64,000 bases of DNA from Panax quinquefolius (Eukaryota > Streptophyta > Magnoliopsida > Apiales > Araliaceae). The stretch's first letter is position 1, and the number at the start of each line of letters is the position of its first letter. A model generated the notes under the pieces. The model saw only the letters and a program-made list of their open reading frames with translations. It was not told where the DNA came from and did no database searches. Positions 8,974 to 20,339 of the stretch are shown here, piece by piece. The DNA is taken from contig CM035153.1 of the NCBI GenBank assembly GCA_020205615.1, positions 80,179,853 through 80,243,852 of the forward strand, read 5' to 3'. Made by a program: the position numbers and the translations under genes.

Positions 8974-11900
8974 TGTGACGACCCGAGAATTTAGGAAATT
9001 TATTAAATCTTAAATGATGGATTAAAGGTTGAATAATAGACCTAGACAGAAAATAAGTGTATGGATTTGATATTTCTATGAAGAAATTTTAAGGATTTCA
9101 AAATTCTGTGAGGGATTTTGGTAGGTTTAAAATCTTTTGGTGATTTTTTCAGGATTAAGTATATAAGTGTATATGTTCTGTGTATATGGTTGTATATGTG
9201 TACAATATGTGGTTAAGGGTTGACCAGATAACCTATATCAGTGTCAAACCCTAATATTTAGAACGTCAACGTTCAGTTAGAAAATTCTTACTATTTATAT
9301 GAAACCCTAAACTCGATTCTGAAAACCCTAATTTCAGTTCCTGGAATTCAAAACCCTAATTCTAATATTCAAAACCCTATTTTGGGAATTTAATGATATG
9401 TATAAAGTTTTTGTGTATTAATTACAAATCTAATTAGGGATAACCCTAATGATTAATTAGAAATTCTAATAATTAGAAACCTTAATTTGTAAATTAGAAA
9501 CACTAATTAGTAATTAGGTAATTTTGATTTTGATTAGAAATCATTAATCCTAATTACTAATCTTGAAAGTGATTAGTAAACTTTAATATAATTAGAAAAT
9601 TCTAATTATAAATTTGAAAGCTTAATTTTCCGTTTTTAACATCTTAATTTGGAAATCCTAGATTTAATTTTTGAAACCTTAGGTTTTAACCCTAAGGGTC
9701 AAACCCTAAGGGTTAAACCCTAAGGGTTTGCATAAGTTACCAATTTACCCTTAAAATCTTAAATCAAATGTCCAATGTAACCTTTTAGCATTCTTTATTA
9801 GTTAGAGTGTAGATCTAGCCAACAACTATAAGACTTTCATGTACCATATATCTCTCATATTAGCAGCTATATCAGCCTAGTTCATTGAATCATTTGTCAA
9901 AACTTAAAAATATAAGTAAAGTCATTTACTTTACTTAGCAAGTTAGCCAACCCCTTTTCTCTCTCTAAATTCGGGTTATGGGAGTGAGAGTGAATGAAAA
10001 AATAAGTCCATATCAACACTTAACTCTTCATGATCAGACTTCAAAGGATCAGATTCAAGATTTTAGCCGAAAGAGGTATAAACCCTAATTTTTGGAAATC
10101 CTTAAAGATTTTTGTTAATGTTATGATTTGTTGTTTAAAGTACTGGAAAAGTTGAAAAATGTGGTCTGACAAATTAATGTCAGGGCTTCTAGATTCTTCT
10201 GTGATAATGATTTGTTGTGTTTAAGGTTTTATATATGTTCTATATTGTAAGGGCTTTCATCTGAAACTTGAATCAAGCCCAGATTATGTGTATATTGTAA
10301 GTTATTAATGGTTGACCGACTACCCGGATAAGATTTTGGAAAACCCAGAATCTTCAAGAGCATGTTTTCTGTCAGAGTTTGACCGACCACGATCTCTTAG
10401 AATTCGTTGTTGTTTTGTTTATTTAGTAATATGTTCTTGTAGCCTGACATGTATACTTCATGTGTGAACTCTTAGATCACACAAAAAAGTCCTAGAATCA
10501 AAGTTACAGAGCATGAAAAGTGGTATCGTGCAATTGTTCTTCATTGTTGGAAAACCCAAAAATGTAGAACAACTCTGACATGTTTTTCTGAAGTTTGGAT
10601 CTTGCTATTATGTAATGATTTTTCCTTGGAACTTGTTTATAGTTGTAGTACTACCTCAGTACTACAATATTAACTTAATTGCAAACCCAGAAACCATAGG
10701 ATCAAAGATTTGCATGCAGTCAAACTACCTACCTTGAACACTGACAAGAATTTCTGGGTTTTGGCTCAAGAACATGAAGAACACATTTAGCCACGGTTTT
10801 TTTCACTATAGCCACCTTTAGCGACACTTAATTACGAAAATTAATTATTTTTATTAAATAATTAGTGAAAATTAGTTTTAAATTATTAAAAATACTTAAT
10901 AAATCACTAAAAATTATTTTAAAGTCAAAAAATTAGTTTTTAATAATTTTAAATATATTTCATAAATATTTAATATTTTTGGAATATTAATGGTATTTAA
11001 TTTATTTAATTATAATATTAAATAAATTATTTAAAAATAATTTTAATACATGAAAAATTATTTAAAATATATATGATGGTATAAGAAAATATTTTAAGTT
11101 ATTTTTAATGAATTTTAATATTATGTGATGAATTTCACTAATTAATTAATAATAATGGTAATTAATTTATTTAATAAATATATTAAATAAATTATGGAAA
11201 AATAAATTAATGATTTAAAAATCATATAAAAATAATTTAAGTGTTATAAAAATATTTTAAGTTATAAAATATAACATTTGATATTTTGTCATGAAAATAT
11301 TAATATTTTAATATTAATAGCAATTATCGATAATGGATTTAATCTGCTTAAAAAATCATATTATGTGATTTTAAAGTATTAAAATACTTTGTGATATTAT
11401 AAATATATTATAATATTATGTCATGATTTTTCATTAATATTTAATATTAAATAAATATTAATGATAAAGGAATTATATGGTTTTTAAATTATATAAATAC
11501 GATATTAATGATTGAAAAATCATGATAAATGGCAATAATTATCTGAAAATTATTACGAGCTAATAAAAAATATTTTACTGATAATAAAATTATTTAAAAT
11601 ATCCGTGAACCAGTTTAGACCGAGTCTTAGTGATTTTAGACTCGATAATTGTCCGACTAGACCGTCGGGATGTCAGAATTTTTATCGCATTCAACTCAGA
11701 CTTAAATAGTTTGACTTAATACCGAGTTTTAGTAGTTTATGGACTGATAGGGTTATGAGTTATGTGTTTAGGTTGCTCTATGAATATATATATATAATAG
11801 TATTATACTGTGATGATATTATTCTAATTTGTATATCGATATTATTTATATATTAGGTCTTCAAATAAAGCTTAATAAATTGCAGAATAAAGAATCGTAA

Positions 11901-12553
11901 TCGGAAACATGCAAGTTTCTTATACATATTTATTGTGTAAGTTTTTCTTAACTTGACCTCGAGTTATTTCATTCAAATATACTTGTGGTTAATCATTACT
12001 GATTGCCATGTCTATGAATTGTTTAATTACACTCTATGCGTATTACATGTATTCATCAAGTATGAAAGGTTGATCACCTTCATTATCATTCGGTCCAGAT
12101 ATATTTGTTCATATACAATGCTCGTTCAGTTATAAAAATTTGTTCATGCTAATTCACAATTATATTGTTGAATTATAACCAGCTTATTATTCAAATTTTT
12201 TCAATCATGATATATCCTTAAATAAACTTATACTTGCTGGGCAAACTTATGCTCACCCTTGCTATATCATGATAAACATTGCAGATTAAGATAAATACGT
12301 TCGGATACAGGAAAGGATAAAGCCAAGTTCAGCTTGGGACTATGTGTGCAGCTAAATTGTAATAGTATAGTATGACAATAATGTTATATGTTAGATAGTT
12401 TATGAATTGTGTATAAGTTAAGGTTACTCGACCTTGGGGATTAGTGTATAAAGTTTAATGTATAAACAATTTATGTTTATATCTTCCGTAATAGTTATAG
12501 AAATAGTATACTAGATCCGTGGTGATTTGGGACCCAGATTTAGGGTTATCACA
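8974..12553 (+). repeat. 3' LTR of the LARD-like element, complete (3580 bp)
   Basis: It runs from TGTGACGACCC to GGGTTATCACA without interruption. It is the uninterrupted copy that defines where the CACTA and Athila fragments entered the 5' LTR. The first kilobase is rich in AAACCCTAA motifs. The middle (10800-11600) is extremely AT-rich. Short open frames, for example near 11953, also occur in the other LTR and are not genes. The right flank resumes inside a Tat pol frame. Confidence 0.85.
9246..9731. repeat. Telo-box (AAACCCTAA) cluster in the LTR
   Basis: Plant telomere-like motifs AAACCCTAA occur at 9246, 9302, 9323 and 9351 (and AAACCCTAT at 9372), with TAACCCTAA near 9440. There is also a tight group at 9687-9731 in which CCCTAAGGG recurs three times in a row. 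Such telo-boxes occur in promoters of plant translation and ribosome genes and bind Myb-type telomere factors. Whether they act here is unknown. The spacing is irregular, so this is not a telomere array. Confidence 0.7.
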
Positions 12554-12563
12554 ATACAACCTG

Positions 12564-12830
12564 CTATTGGAAAGACCATGGATTCATTTGGCTGGAGCTG
12601 TCCCTTCCACCCTTCATCAATAACTCAAGTACATTATCAACAATAGCCTAGTTACTGTTAATGCTGAGTCGGAATGTCTTGAACAAGGTGACATACCTCT
12701 CATCAGCTTCAATTCAGAAGTTGAGTCGGTCAATTTCCACTCCCTAGAGGTGAGCAACACTCATTACCATCCCATTGGGGCGCCACCTCTCACACCCAAG
12801 ATTTCTGCCGAAGTAATGTCAGCTACTTAA
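12564..12830 (+). pseudogene. Tat protease C-terminal part
   Basis: The frame reads RPWIHLAGAVPSTLHQ, a stop, then KYIINNSLVTVNAESECL. This corresponds to the C-terminal half of the retropepsin of Tat/Ogre-type elements, which have a PWIH(x)AGAVxSTLHQ motif after the catalytic Asp region. The catalytic part is cut off by the LARD-like insertion at 12553. There are in-frame TAA stops at 12621 and 12828. The frame is shared with the downstream G-patch-like segment and RT, so one pol frame runs through. Confidence 0.7.
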
Positions 12831-12842
12831 GAAATAATATCA

Positions 12843-13214
12843 TTGGGTCATCAACCTAGACAATGTTTGGGAAAAGATCATCAGGGTATTAAGCACCTGA
12901 TTCGAGTGCCCAGTCAAATAGGGACAACTGGATTAGGTTATTCTACTAGCTCTAGTCAAAAAAATCCTCGTAAGCACAAAAAGATTCCTTCAACTACAGC
13001 CACACGGCTATTGTCTCCACTTACAAATCCTGAGCTTGTACAGTCTCTGGTAAAGGTGTTAGCCCAAGTTATGGCTATGCTATTTCCCAAATCGATACCG
13101 ATTAAAGCAAAAGAGATCCTAATTCCTGATCCCGAAGTGGAAGAGAGGGAACAGAAACATAAACAAGACATCGCCATGATGATGTCAGGCATACATATCA
13201 TTGTACATAATTAG
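12843..13214 (+). pseudogene. Protease-RT linker with G-patch-like motif
   Basis: In the same frame as protease and RT, the start reads GHQPRQCLGKDHQGI followed by TTGLGYS. This resembles the GYxPGxGLGxxxQGI...GLGY pattern of G-patch segments found between protease and RT in some retroelements. G-patch motifs are glycine-rich RNA-associated modules, and some bind helicases or reverse transcriptase. The first glycine positions are partly changed. The rest is a low-complexity linker that ends in an Asp/Glu-rich stretch and a TAG. From here to 13716 the frame is degenerate. Confidence 0.55.
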
Positions 13215-13715
13215 CATACAAACAGATATACCCCAGACGATGATTGCCCAGATGTCATGGTCATCATTAGGGAAAATGAGGATAATGATAGCTCCTCCAT
13301 CACTGCAGTCCATCAGGACTTTACCCTCGATAATTGGAACAACACTCCATGCATAGGTCAATGAGGGTAAAATGGGCAGAAATTCCATCTGTCCTATAGA
13401 GAACTTTAACTACTTACTTTTTTGTACAATATTAGCATTTGTTTTATCAGTACATGCTAACACTTTTGTATGATTAAACAGTTTTATATATTAAGTGAAA
13501 GCATATTTTGTTTCAAGACTCTGAATTTAGATGTACCTGTACTTGCTGATGAGGTGCCTTTTCTCCACAACAACTGTAACTTTGATGAAAAGTTGGACTC
13601 AAACTTGAAATAAATATAAGAGGACATTGAGATACCTCAGGTGATCAAGGAATGGGTCGAAGACAAACCTAAACCTAACACCACATCTTTCAATCCCAGA
13701 ACTTTAGAAAACCCT

Positions 13716-15089
13716 TAGCTAATCCAGATTGCTTCAGACCTCACTCCAAACCAAAGGAATGACATGGTTGCGCTACTAACCCAATTCCAGGATGTGTTTG
13801 CATGGTCTCATGAAGATATGGTGGGTTTGTCCACTGACATTGTCCTTCATCGCCTTACCATTAAAGAGGGATTCAAGCCAGTCAGGTAGAAGCTCAGGCG
13901 ATTGAAACCTGAGTGGAGTTTAAAGGTTAAAGAAGAAATTGTGAAAAAATTTCAAGCGGGCATCATCATGGTGTCTACATACCCTGAATGGTTATCAAAC
14001 ATAGTCCCCATGCCTAAACCGGGAAGAAAGGTGCGAGTTTGCGTGGATTACTAGGATTTGAACAAAGCTTTCCTTAAGGATAACTTTTCCATGCCATTTA
14101 TCCACATTCTCATTGACAATACTGCTCAATACGACATGTACTCCTTTGCGGACTGCTTCACGGGGTATCATCAGATTATGGTTGCTGAGGAGGATCGTGA
14201 GAAAACTACTTTCATCATGCCTTAGGTAACCTTTTGTTATAGACGGTTGTCATTCGGTCTCATCAATGCCGGAGCAACCTATCAGCATGCTATGATGGCT
14301 CTTTTCCACGACTTAATGCACAAAGAGATAGAGATCTATGTGGATGACATCATTATCAAGTCCCAAAGGGAGGAAGACCACTTAGACCATCTCAGAAAGC
14401 TTTTCAATAGGTTGTGTAAGTATAACTTGAAGTTGAATCCAGCCAAGTGCGCCTTTGGTGTTAAATTAGGTAAGTTACTAGGTTTCATAGTCAGCCACAA
14501 AGGGATTGAGTTGGATCCCACCAAAATGCAGACCATCAAGGAAATGCTCATTCCTCAGACAGAGAAGGAAATACAGGGATTTTTGGGAATAATCAACTTC
14601 ATTAGCAGGTTTATTTCTCAACTCATAGCAACCTGTGAGCCCATCTTCAAGTTGTTAAGGAAGAACTCCTCCATGAAATGGAATGATGAGTGTCAAAAAG
14701 CCTTCCTTACAATCAAAGAGCAGTTGGTTAATGCTCCTATTTTGGTACCTCCCAGGGATGATATTCCCCTGTTCATGTACCTATCGATTAATGACAATGC
14801 CATGGGCTGCATGCTGGGACAGAAAGACGATAGAGACCAATAGCGAGCTTTCTACTACCTCAACAAAAGATTCAGCAGCAGTGAACACAAGTACAATTTG
14901 ATTGAGAAGACGTGTTGTGCTTTAGCATGGGCTTCCATGAGGTTACAACATTACCTCCATGGTCATACAACCCATCTCATATCCCGTGTGGATCCTCTCA
15001 AATATGTGTTTAGTAAGCCCATACCAAATTGTCGTCTGTTCAGATGGCAGTTGATCCTGCAACAATTTGACATCGTCTATGTGACGTAA
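13716..15089 (+). pseudogene. Tat reverse transcriptase and RNase H
   Basis: Reading continuously, QFQDVFAW starts the RT region, then YPEWLSNIVPMP, RVCVDY, FSFGL-type (LSFGLINAGATYQ) and the polymerase motif IYVDDIIIK near 14335-14360. KLLGFIVSHKGIELDP and the RNase H start (SINDNAMGCMLGQ) follow, then EKTCCALAWA and HLISRVDPLKY. RT and RNase H copy element RNA into DNA inside particles. The only visible damage in this part is in-frame stops at 13716, 13887, 14052, 14223 and 14841 (all TAG) and TAA at 15087; there is no frameshift. Several replace expected CAG or TGG codons. The residues of the RT active site itself (YVDD) survive. Confidence 0.9.
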
Positions 15090-15164
15090 AATTCCATTAA
15101 AGGACAAAGAATTACGGATCAACTGGCCGCCGCACCCGCAGGGGATTATAAACTCTTAGAAATA

Positions 15165-15640
15165 TACTTCCCTGATGAAGGGGTCATGGCAATTCAGCAA
15201 CACCATCAGTACGATGCATGCCATACATAGAAAATGTATTTTAATAGAGTTGTTAACATTGAAGGTTTTGGACCTGGAGCAGTTCTGGTGTTTGTTACGG
15301 GGGAACAGGTATCCCGTTGCCGTCAAATTACAGTTTATTAGCACCAACCACACAGCTGAGTATGAAGGCTGTATCATGGGGCTAAAACTTGCTCACTCAA
15401 TGGGCATCAGACGGTTAACTGTCATTGGGGATTCAGAGTTGGTAATCAAATAAACCATAGGAATCTATCAAACCAAAAAGCTACATTTGCTGCCTTACCA
15501 TCAACAAGTTTTACAGATGGCTTTGGAGTTCGAAGAAGTAAACCTCCTCCACATTTCGCAGAATAGGAATGATTTTATGGATGCACTAGCAGCTTTGGCC
15601 TCTTTGATCAACATACATGACTAGGAAAACATGCTAAACA
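15165..15640 (+). pseudogene. Second (archaeal-type) RNase H domain of Tat pol
   Basis: After a frameshift near 15165-15310 the reading gives VNIEGFGPGAVLV, then ISTNHTAEYEGCIMGLKLA and TVIGDSELVIK, and ends DFMDALAALASLI. This is the additional RNase H (aRH) that Tat-lineage elements carry between their own RNase H and integrase. It confirms the lineage. The start Asp expected in FDGA reads as N-R-V (FNRVV), so a catalytic residue is lost. Stops at 15451 and 15622 further break it. It shares its frame with the integrase that follows. Confidence 0.8.
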
Positions 15641-15699
15641 TCCCATTTGCCCTACAAAAGGCTCCAACCTATGGGAACTACGTTGGAGGAGTATCAGAT

Positions 15700-16620
15700 G
15701 AGATACCTCCCATCCAACACCCATGGTATCAGCATATCAAGAAGTATCTGCGAGATGGATCTACACCCGCTGAGGCGAGCCCGACTGAAAAAAGATAGAT
15801 TCATCGAATGGCTATGAAATTCTACCTGAGCGGAGATGCACTCTACAAAAGAGATGCAGGATTAGGTCTCCTTAGATATCTGGACAAAGACCAAGCTCAG
15901 AGACTCATGGATGAAATCCATGGTGGAGTATGTGGTCCACTCATGAGCGGACCCTTACTTATTAAGAAGATCCTCAGAACAGGGCATTACTGGCTTACTC
16001 TAAAAGCTAATTGTGATGATCACGTCAAGAGGTGCTATCAATGCCAAATTCATGGGAATGTTATCCACACCCCTCCAAGGGAACTCCACAATATGAGTTC
16101 ACCCTGGCCCTTCTCAATGTGGGGAATGGACGTGATCGGGCCCATCAAGCCTAAAGCCAGTACTGGACATCGATTTATCTTCACCATGATTGACTACTTC
16201 ACCAAGTGAGTAGAAGCAGCCTCCTTCCCCAGGGTTACCAAAGAAGTCATCATTGCTTTCATCAGAAAAAACATCATTTATCGATATGGAAAACTAGAGG
16301 TAATTGTGTCAGACAATGCTAAGAACCTTAACAACAAAATGATGGAGGAGTTATGCAGTAAATTCCACATCAAAAACCTTAACTCTGTCATCTACCGTCC
16401 AAAGATGAATGGTGCTATTAAAGCGGCTAATAAAAACATTAAGAAGATCATGCAGAAGATGTCCGCCAATCACAAAGGATGGCGTGACCTCTTGCCTCTG
16501 ACTTTATTAGCCTATAGAACTTCAATGCGTACTTCCACTAGGGCAACCCTCTTGCCTCATGGACGGCGTTGCATTTCCACAACTTATCAACTCGGACACC
16601 ATGAAATGGTACTATGTCTG
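15700..16620 (+). pseudogene. Tat integrase, C-terminally truncated
   Basis: The zinc-binding HHCC segment is visible as EIHGGVCGP, RTGHYW and RCYQC (15910-16060). The core has GMDVIGPIKP (first catalytic Asp) and VIVSDNAKN (second Asp), then RPKMNGAIKAANKNIKK, where the family has Glu in GAVEAANK. So the third catalytic acidic residue is Lys here. Stops at 15797 and 16207 (TGA) interrupt it. After RTSMRTSTRATLLP the similarity fades and the C-terminal DNA-binding region is absent. Integrase inserts element cDNA into the genome; this copy cannot. Confidence 0.85.
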
Positions 16621-16629
16621 AGGTTACCA

Positions 16630-17282
16630 TCAAGCAAACATCCTGGTTTTGGATCATCAAATCACCAATCATTCAGGTTTTCTAACCCTTTCTTACATAA
16701 AAAATCTTCTGTATACTCTTCTGCCCCTCAGGGAAACATACTCTTTAAGCCAGCAACCTAGTTTCACTTCATTTCAAATCTTTCATACAATTTCAGTTAT
16801 CCCACCAGGGATTGAACCTTTCACACCTACAGATTTTCCTAAACATAGGATCAAACTTTTTCACGCTTGCAGTTTGTCCTGAACTTAGGATCAAACTTTT
16901 TCACACTTGCAATTTATCCCAAACATGGGATCAAACTTTCTTTCCCCCGCAGTTTAGCCTGCATATAGGATTCAAACTTTTATTCGGTTGCAAATCGTCC
17001 TGAGGGGTGAACTACGTCGACTTGATCTCCTTGATACCCGGGAGTATGTAGGAAACCATATTCCATATGGCCCGATTACAATATATAAAAAACATTTCTA
17101 CCTTCTCTCTACAAAAACAAAAAACAACAAAAACATTTCAACACCTTTCTACCCTTACACCATTCAGTGTTGAACGTCTTACACTAGGTTCGAACTACGA
17201 AGATCTGATCTCCTCTTCAATAGGAATACGTAGGCAGCCATTTATATTCATTCTAACCCCCTATCAAAATACAAATACTTGT
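16630..17282 (+). other. Tat 3' spacer with a tandem repeat of about 40 bp
   Basis: There is no convincing gene here. At about 16831-16995, four imperfect units of about 40 bp share AGGATCAAACTTTTTCAC and CTTGCAGTTT. Twice further on (17006-17055 and 17183-17240) there is a GAACTACG...GATCTCC...ATACGTAGG block, of a kind I know as common just downstream of pol in plant Tat-type elements. The spacer is cut at 17282 by TK1 and resumes at 26363. Confidence 0.65.
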
Positions 17283-18864
17283 TGTGACGCCCCCAAAATA
17301 GGTATACATCACCCATCTTGGGTCGCCAAATACATGGTACTGGATACAAATACAAACTTAATTATTCAACATGAGCTGAGAGTTTTTACACAAATATTGT
17401 CATCTAGACAATATCCAAACTCAAATGGAGTCCTCATTACATTTATTGGCACACTTTTTTATAGAATAGTGAGGAATACAATAACACTATCTCGGACCAT
17501 CCCTTCGTTCCCCGACTAGTTTCGGATACGTTCTCATTTCCTGAAGAGAACAATGGAAGTAAAAAGGTGAGCTCAACTTGCCCAGTAAGAAATATTATGA
17601 CTAACATAATGCAGAATAAGTTATCATTAGCCTTCAATAATGTTAAACTGATAGAATAAAATAGACAACAAGTTTAACTGCAGCGGAACAAGCAATCCAT
17701 TAAAAGAGTCAAGTAGAGCATGATATCTACTATCTTCTATGATTTAAAAAGTTTATCATTAACTTTATCGCTGGGACTCAACTTAATAAATAAATCACAT
17801 CATCGAATCATCCTTGCACTACGAGCCAAGGATATTCATTAGTATCACGTCCACAAATTATTCTTGCACTACAGGCCAAGAATATTTGTGTAATCATGAA
17901 TGGTCATAATCATACCAAATTATCCCTGGTCATAATCATACCAATCAACAGTCCATCTATGCACATAAGTCAAAGATGACTTTCATCACAATATAAGAAC
18001 GAGGATGATGACAATGATATAAGAATTTAATTAAAAGAAATCAAAGGATAAATATTTAAAGATTTATAATTTTGATTTATCCAGAATTCAATAATGTCCA
18101 AATTGTCAACATGTTAATGCTTTGTGGAGTAAAATTCAAGAATAATATCCATGTATTAAAAATAATTTGGACAAAAAAGAAACAAATTTTTTGGTGAATA
18201 GTACCCCGTGAATAGTACCCTGTGAATAGTACTTCGGGAATAGTACCTTGTGAATAGTATCCCAACATAAAAAGTGCCCCGAATACCTAAGTAAACAATA
18301 TTTGAGTGAATAGTAATTGGGTGAATAGTAACCTGTGAATAGTAACTCGTGAATAGTACCCCGGCATGAAAAGTGCCCCAAATACCTGAGTGAATAATAT
18401 TATAGTGAATAGTAACTGGGTGAATAGTAACCCGTGAATAGTACCCCGGGTGAAAATATTGATATTTAATAAGAAAGTTCAGATCAATATTTCAATGAAA
18501 CGATATTGGATGAAGCGTAAAACTCAAGGATATTCAACTAATTTCAAGGATTATAGAAGCAATACTTACCATAGTAAGTTTAGATTTAAGAATATGAAAA
18601 GAAATAACATACTGAAATCAGAATGTATTTTCACCGTATACTACGAATCAGTGTAGACAAAAGTTATTCTAACATATTAAAAGATGAATACGAAAAGTAG
18701 TATTACTTATGAATACAAAAAAAATAATACCCTTACCTTAGTAGAAGGCTGGATACTGCAATAATGAAGTAGCAGAATACTCTTCTTCTTGATATCTATA
18801 GTTTCTCTCTCTATAGTGTCTCTTGTTAATCTCAGTGAATTGGTGAGAATGACAGAAGAATTAA

Positions 18865-18880
18865 GCTTCTATTTATAGGA
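18865..18880 (-). promoter_or_regulatory. LTR TATA box of TK1
   Basis: The minus strand reads TCCTATAAATAGAAGC, a strong plant TATA consensus. It lies just downstream of the minisatellite and about 1.1 kb into the LTR. The second LTR has TTCTATAAAGAGAAGC at 25264-25282. Transcription would start about 30 bp further on. Confidence 0.75.
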
Positions 18881-18907
18881 GAATGGACTAAATAGTAACT
18901 GATTCAT

Positions 18908-19205
18908 GAACGGTCCAGATTGATTTACTATTAGAGCGGACGATCCATATTGATTACTATTAAAACCACAACCGACGGTCCAGATTGATTTACTTTTAAA
19001 ACCACCATCGACGGTCCAGATTGATTTACTTTGAAAACCACCATCGACGGTCCAAATTGATTTACTTTTAAAACCACCACCGACGGTCCAGATTGATTTA
19101 CTATTAAAACCACCATCGACGGTCTAGATTGATTTACTATTAAAATGACCATCAACGGTCCAGATTGATTTACTATTAAAACCACCGCCAATGGTCCAGA
19201 TTGAT
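18908..19205 (-). repeat. 36-bp minisatellite, about 8 units, upstream of the TATA box
   Basis: The + strand unit is CGACGGTCCAGATTGATTTA followed by CTATTAAAACCACCAC. It recurs with a few substitutions per unit. Because 36 is a multiple of three, the minus strand shows an open frame of repeated NQSGPSMVVLIV, which is a by-product of the repeat rather than a gene. A parallel array lies in the other LTR. Confidence 0.85.
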
Positions 19206-19994
19206 TTAACTTATTACACTTTAGTTCCCCTAAAGTTTTCCAAGTTTGCATTATTCCCCTCTAACTTTTGGAATTCACTTATTTTCAATAAACACATTCT
19301 TAATACTTCAACAATTATTCATCATTAATATTATAGCTCACAATATTTAACAACCAGATCATTCCCAAGAAAGAGGGGCTTTCCGATAAGGATTTATTAG
19401 CGTGCAATTAAGTGACCAAACCACTTCTCGGCAGAACTTTCTAGACATCGTCAATATTGCAAATAATAATATGAATACCTTTGTTGTCTCAATTATTAAT
19501 TTAATAATATAAAATATTATGCAGATGATACTGTGACAATAATTGAATCAAATAACGTGAGATACTATGCAACAATTACTGTAGCAATAATTGAGTATAA
19601 CTGAGTGACTTCTCACCTAATCATAAATAATCAATATCGTGTGCTACTATGCAACCACGCGTATTACTATACTTTTACCACCAGGTAGTTCAACAGTTTA
19701 ACGGTAAAACTTTCACCGTTATTTTTAAAAAGATATTTCTGTCGTTTTCTAACTACGACAATACTTCAGTTGTGGGGTCCACAAATGATTGTGCCGTCGT
19801 ACGAATATTCTTTGTTAAAATGAATATTCCCTGACACAACGAATATTTTATATTAACTTCCTTACTTTGCAAAATTTTCAAATATTACCCACAACTATAA
19901 CATTATATCATATCCACACCATAATATTCAAAAATATATATCCAGAAAAATTATTCTTTATTCATAAAAGTTGGGGTCTTACAACCTCCCCTTC

Positions 19995-20336
19995 TTATGG
20001 AATTTCGTCCTCAAAATTAGGGTACGTACCTGATATGTCAAAGAAGTGAGGATACCTTGATTTCATTTCAAATTTTAACTCCCAGGTCATTTCCTCCACA
20101 CCGTGGTTTCTCCACAAAACTTTGACTTGAGATATTACCTTGGAGCGTAGAATATGATCCTTCTTATCCAAGATTTTAACAGGTACCTCTTCATACGTTA
20201 AATCTTCCGTTATCTCGCCCGATTCTAATTCAATAATGTGGTTTGGGTCTTTCACATATTTACGTAACATAGATATGTGAAAAAATATTATAAACACGAG
20301 ACATACTTGGCGGTAAGGCGAGTCTATAGGCCACAT
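19995..20336 (-). pseudogene. TK1 integrase C-terminus with chromodomain
   Basis: The frame reads DLTYEEVPVKILDKKDHI, then VKVLWRNHGVEEMTWEL and ending FEDEIP just before the purine tract. This is the chromodomain that chromovirus integrases carry at their C-terminus. In that family it guides integration to chromatin carrying particular histone marks. The conserved hydrophobic and Trp positions (VLWRNH, MTWE) are kept. It is linked to the integrase core upstream through frame changes. Confidence 0.85.
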
Positions 20337-20339
20337 TTC

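Larger units (their letters stand above)
3245..12553 (+). mobile_element. LARD-like Ty3/gypsy-type element with 3.6-kb LTRs and no coding capacity
   Basis: Two long direct repeats flank a 1.7-kb middle. The 3' LTR (8974-12553) starts TGTGACGACCC and ends GTTATCACA. The 5' LTR ends at 7262 in the same GGTTATCACA. Immediately after comes a primer site like initiator tRNA-Met (TGGTATTAGAGC), and before the 3' LTR lies a purine tract AGAAGAAGGGG. The internal region has no frame resembling gag or pol. Long LTRs with a short non-coding interior fit large retrotransposon derivatives (LARDs), which need proteins from other elements. The 5' LTR is broken by the CACTA and Athila insertions, and its left end is outside the window. 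Confidence 0.8.
17283..19983 (-). repeat. TK1 3' LTR (2701 bp)
   Basis: Minus-strand ends are TGTAAGACCCCAAC and GGGGGCGTCACA. Reading in element direction it contains, in order, the conserved hairpin block in U3 (19345-19450), a 36-bp minisatellite (18908-19205), a TATA box (18865-18880), GTGAATAGTAC-type repeats (18193-18450) and two hairpins (17860-17883, 17810-17833). Confidence 0.9.

Noticed and set aside
9687..9731. Interstitial telomere
   Set aside because: There are only a few irregular AAACCCTAA copies within an LTR, not a tandem array.
18193..18450. CRISPR-like array
   Set aside because: The short direct repeats have irregular spacing and no unique spacers of constant length. They sit in a plant LTR.
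18931..19251. Repeat protein of NQSGPSMVVLIV units (also at 25333-25662)
   Set aside because: It is the translation of a 36-bp minisatellite in an LTR. The unit length, a multiple of three, keeps the frame open by chance.
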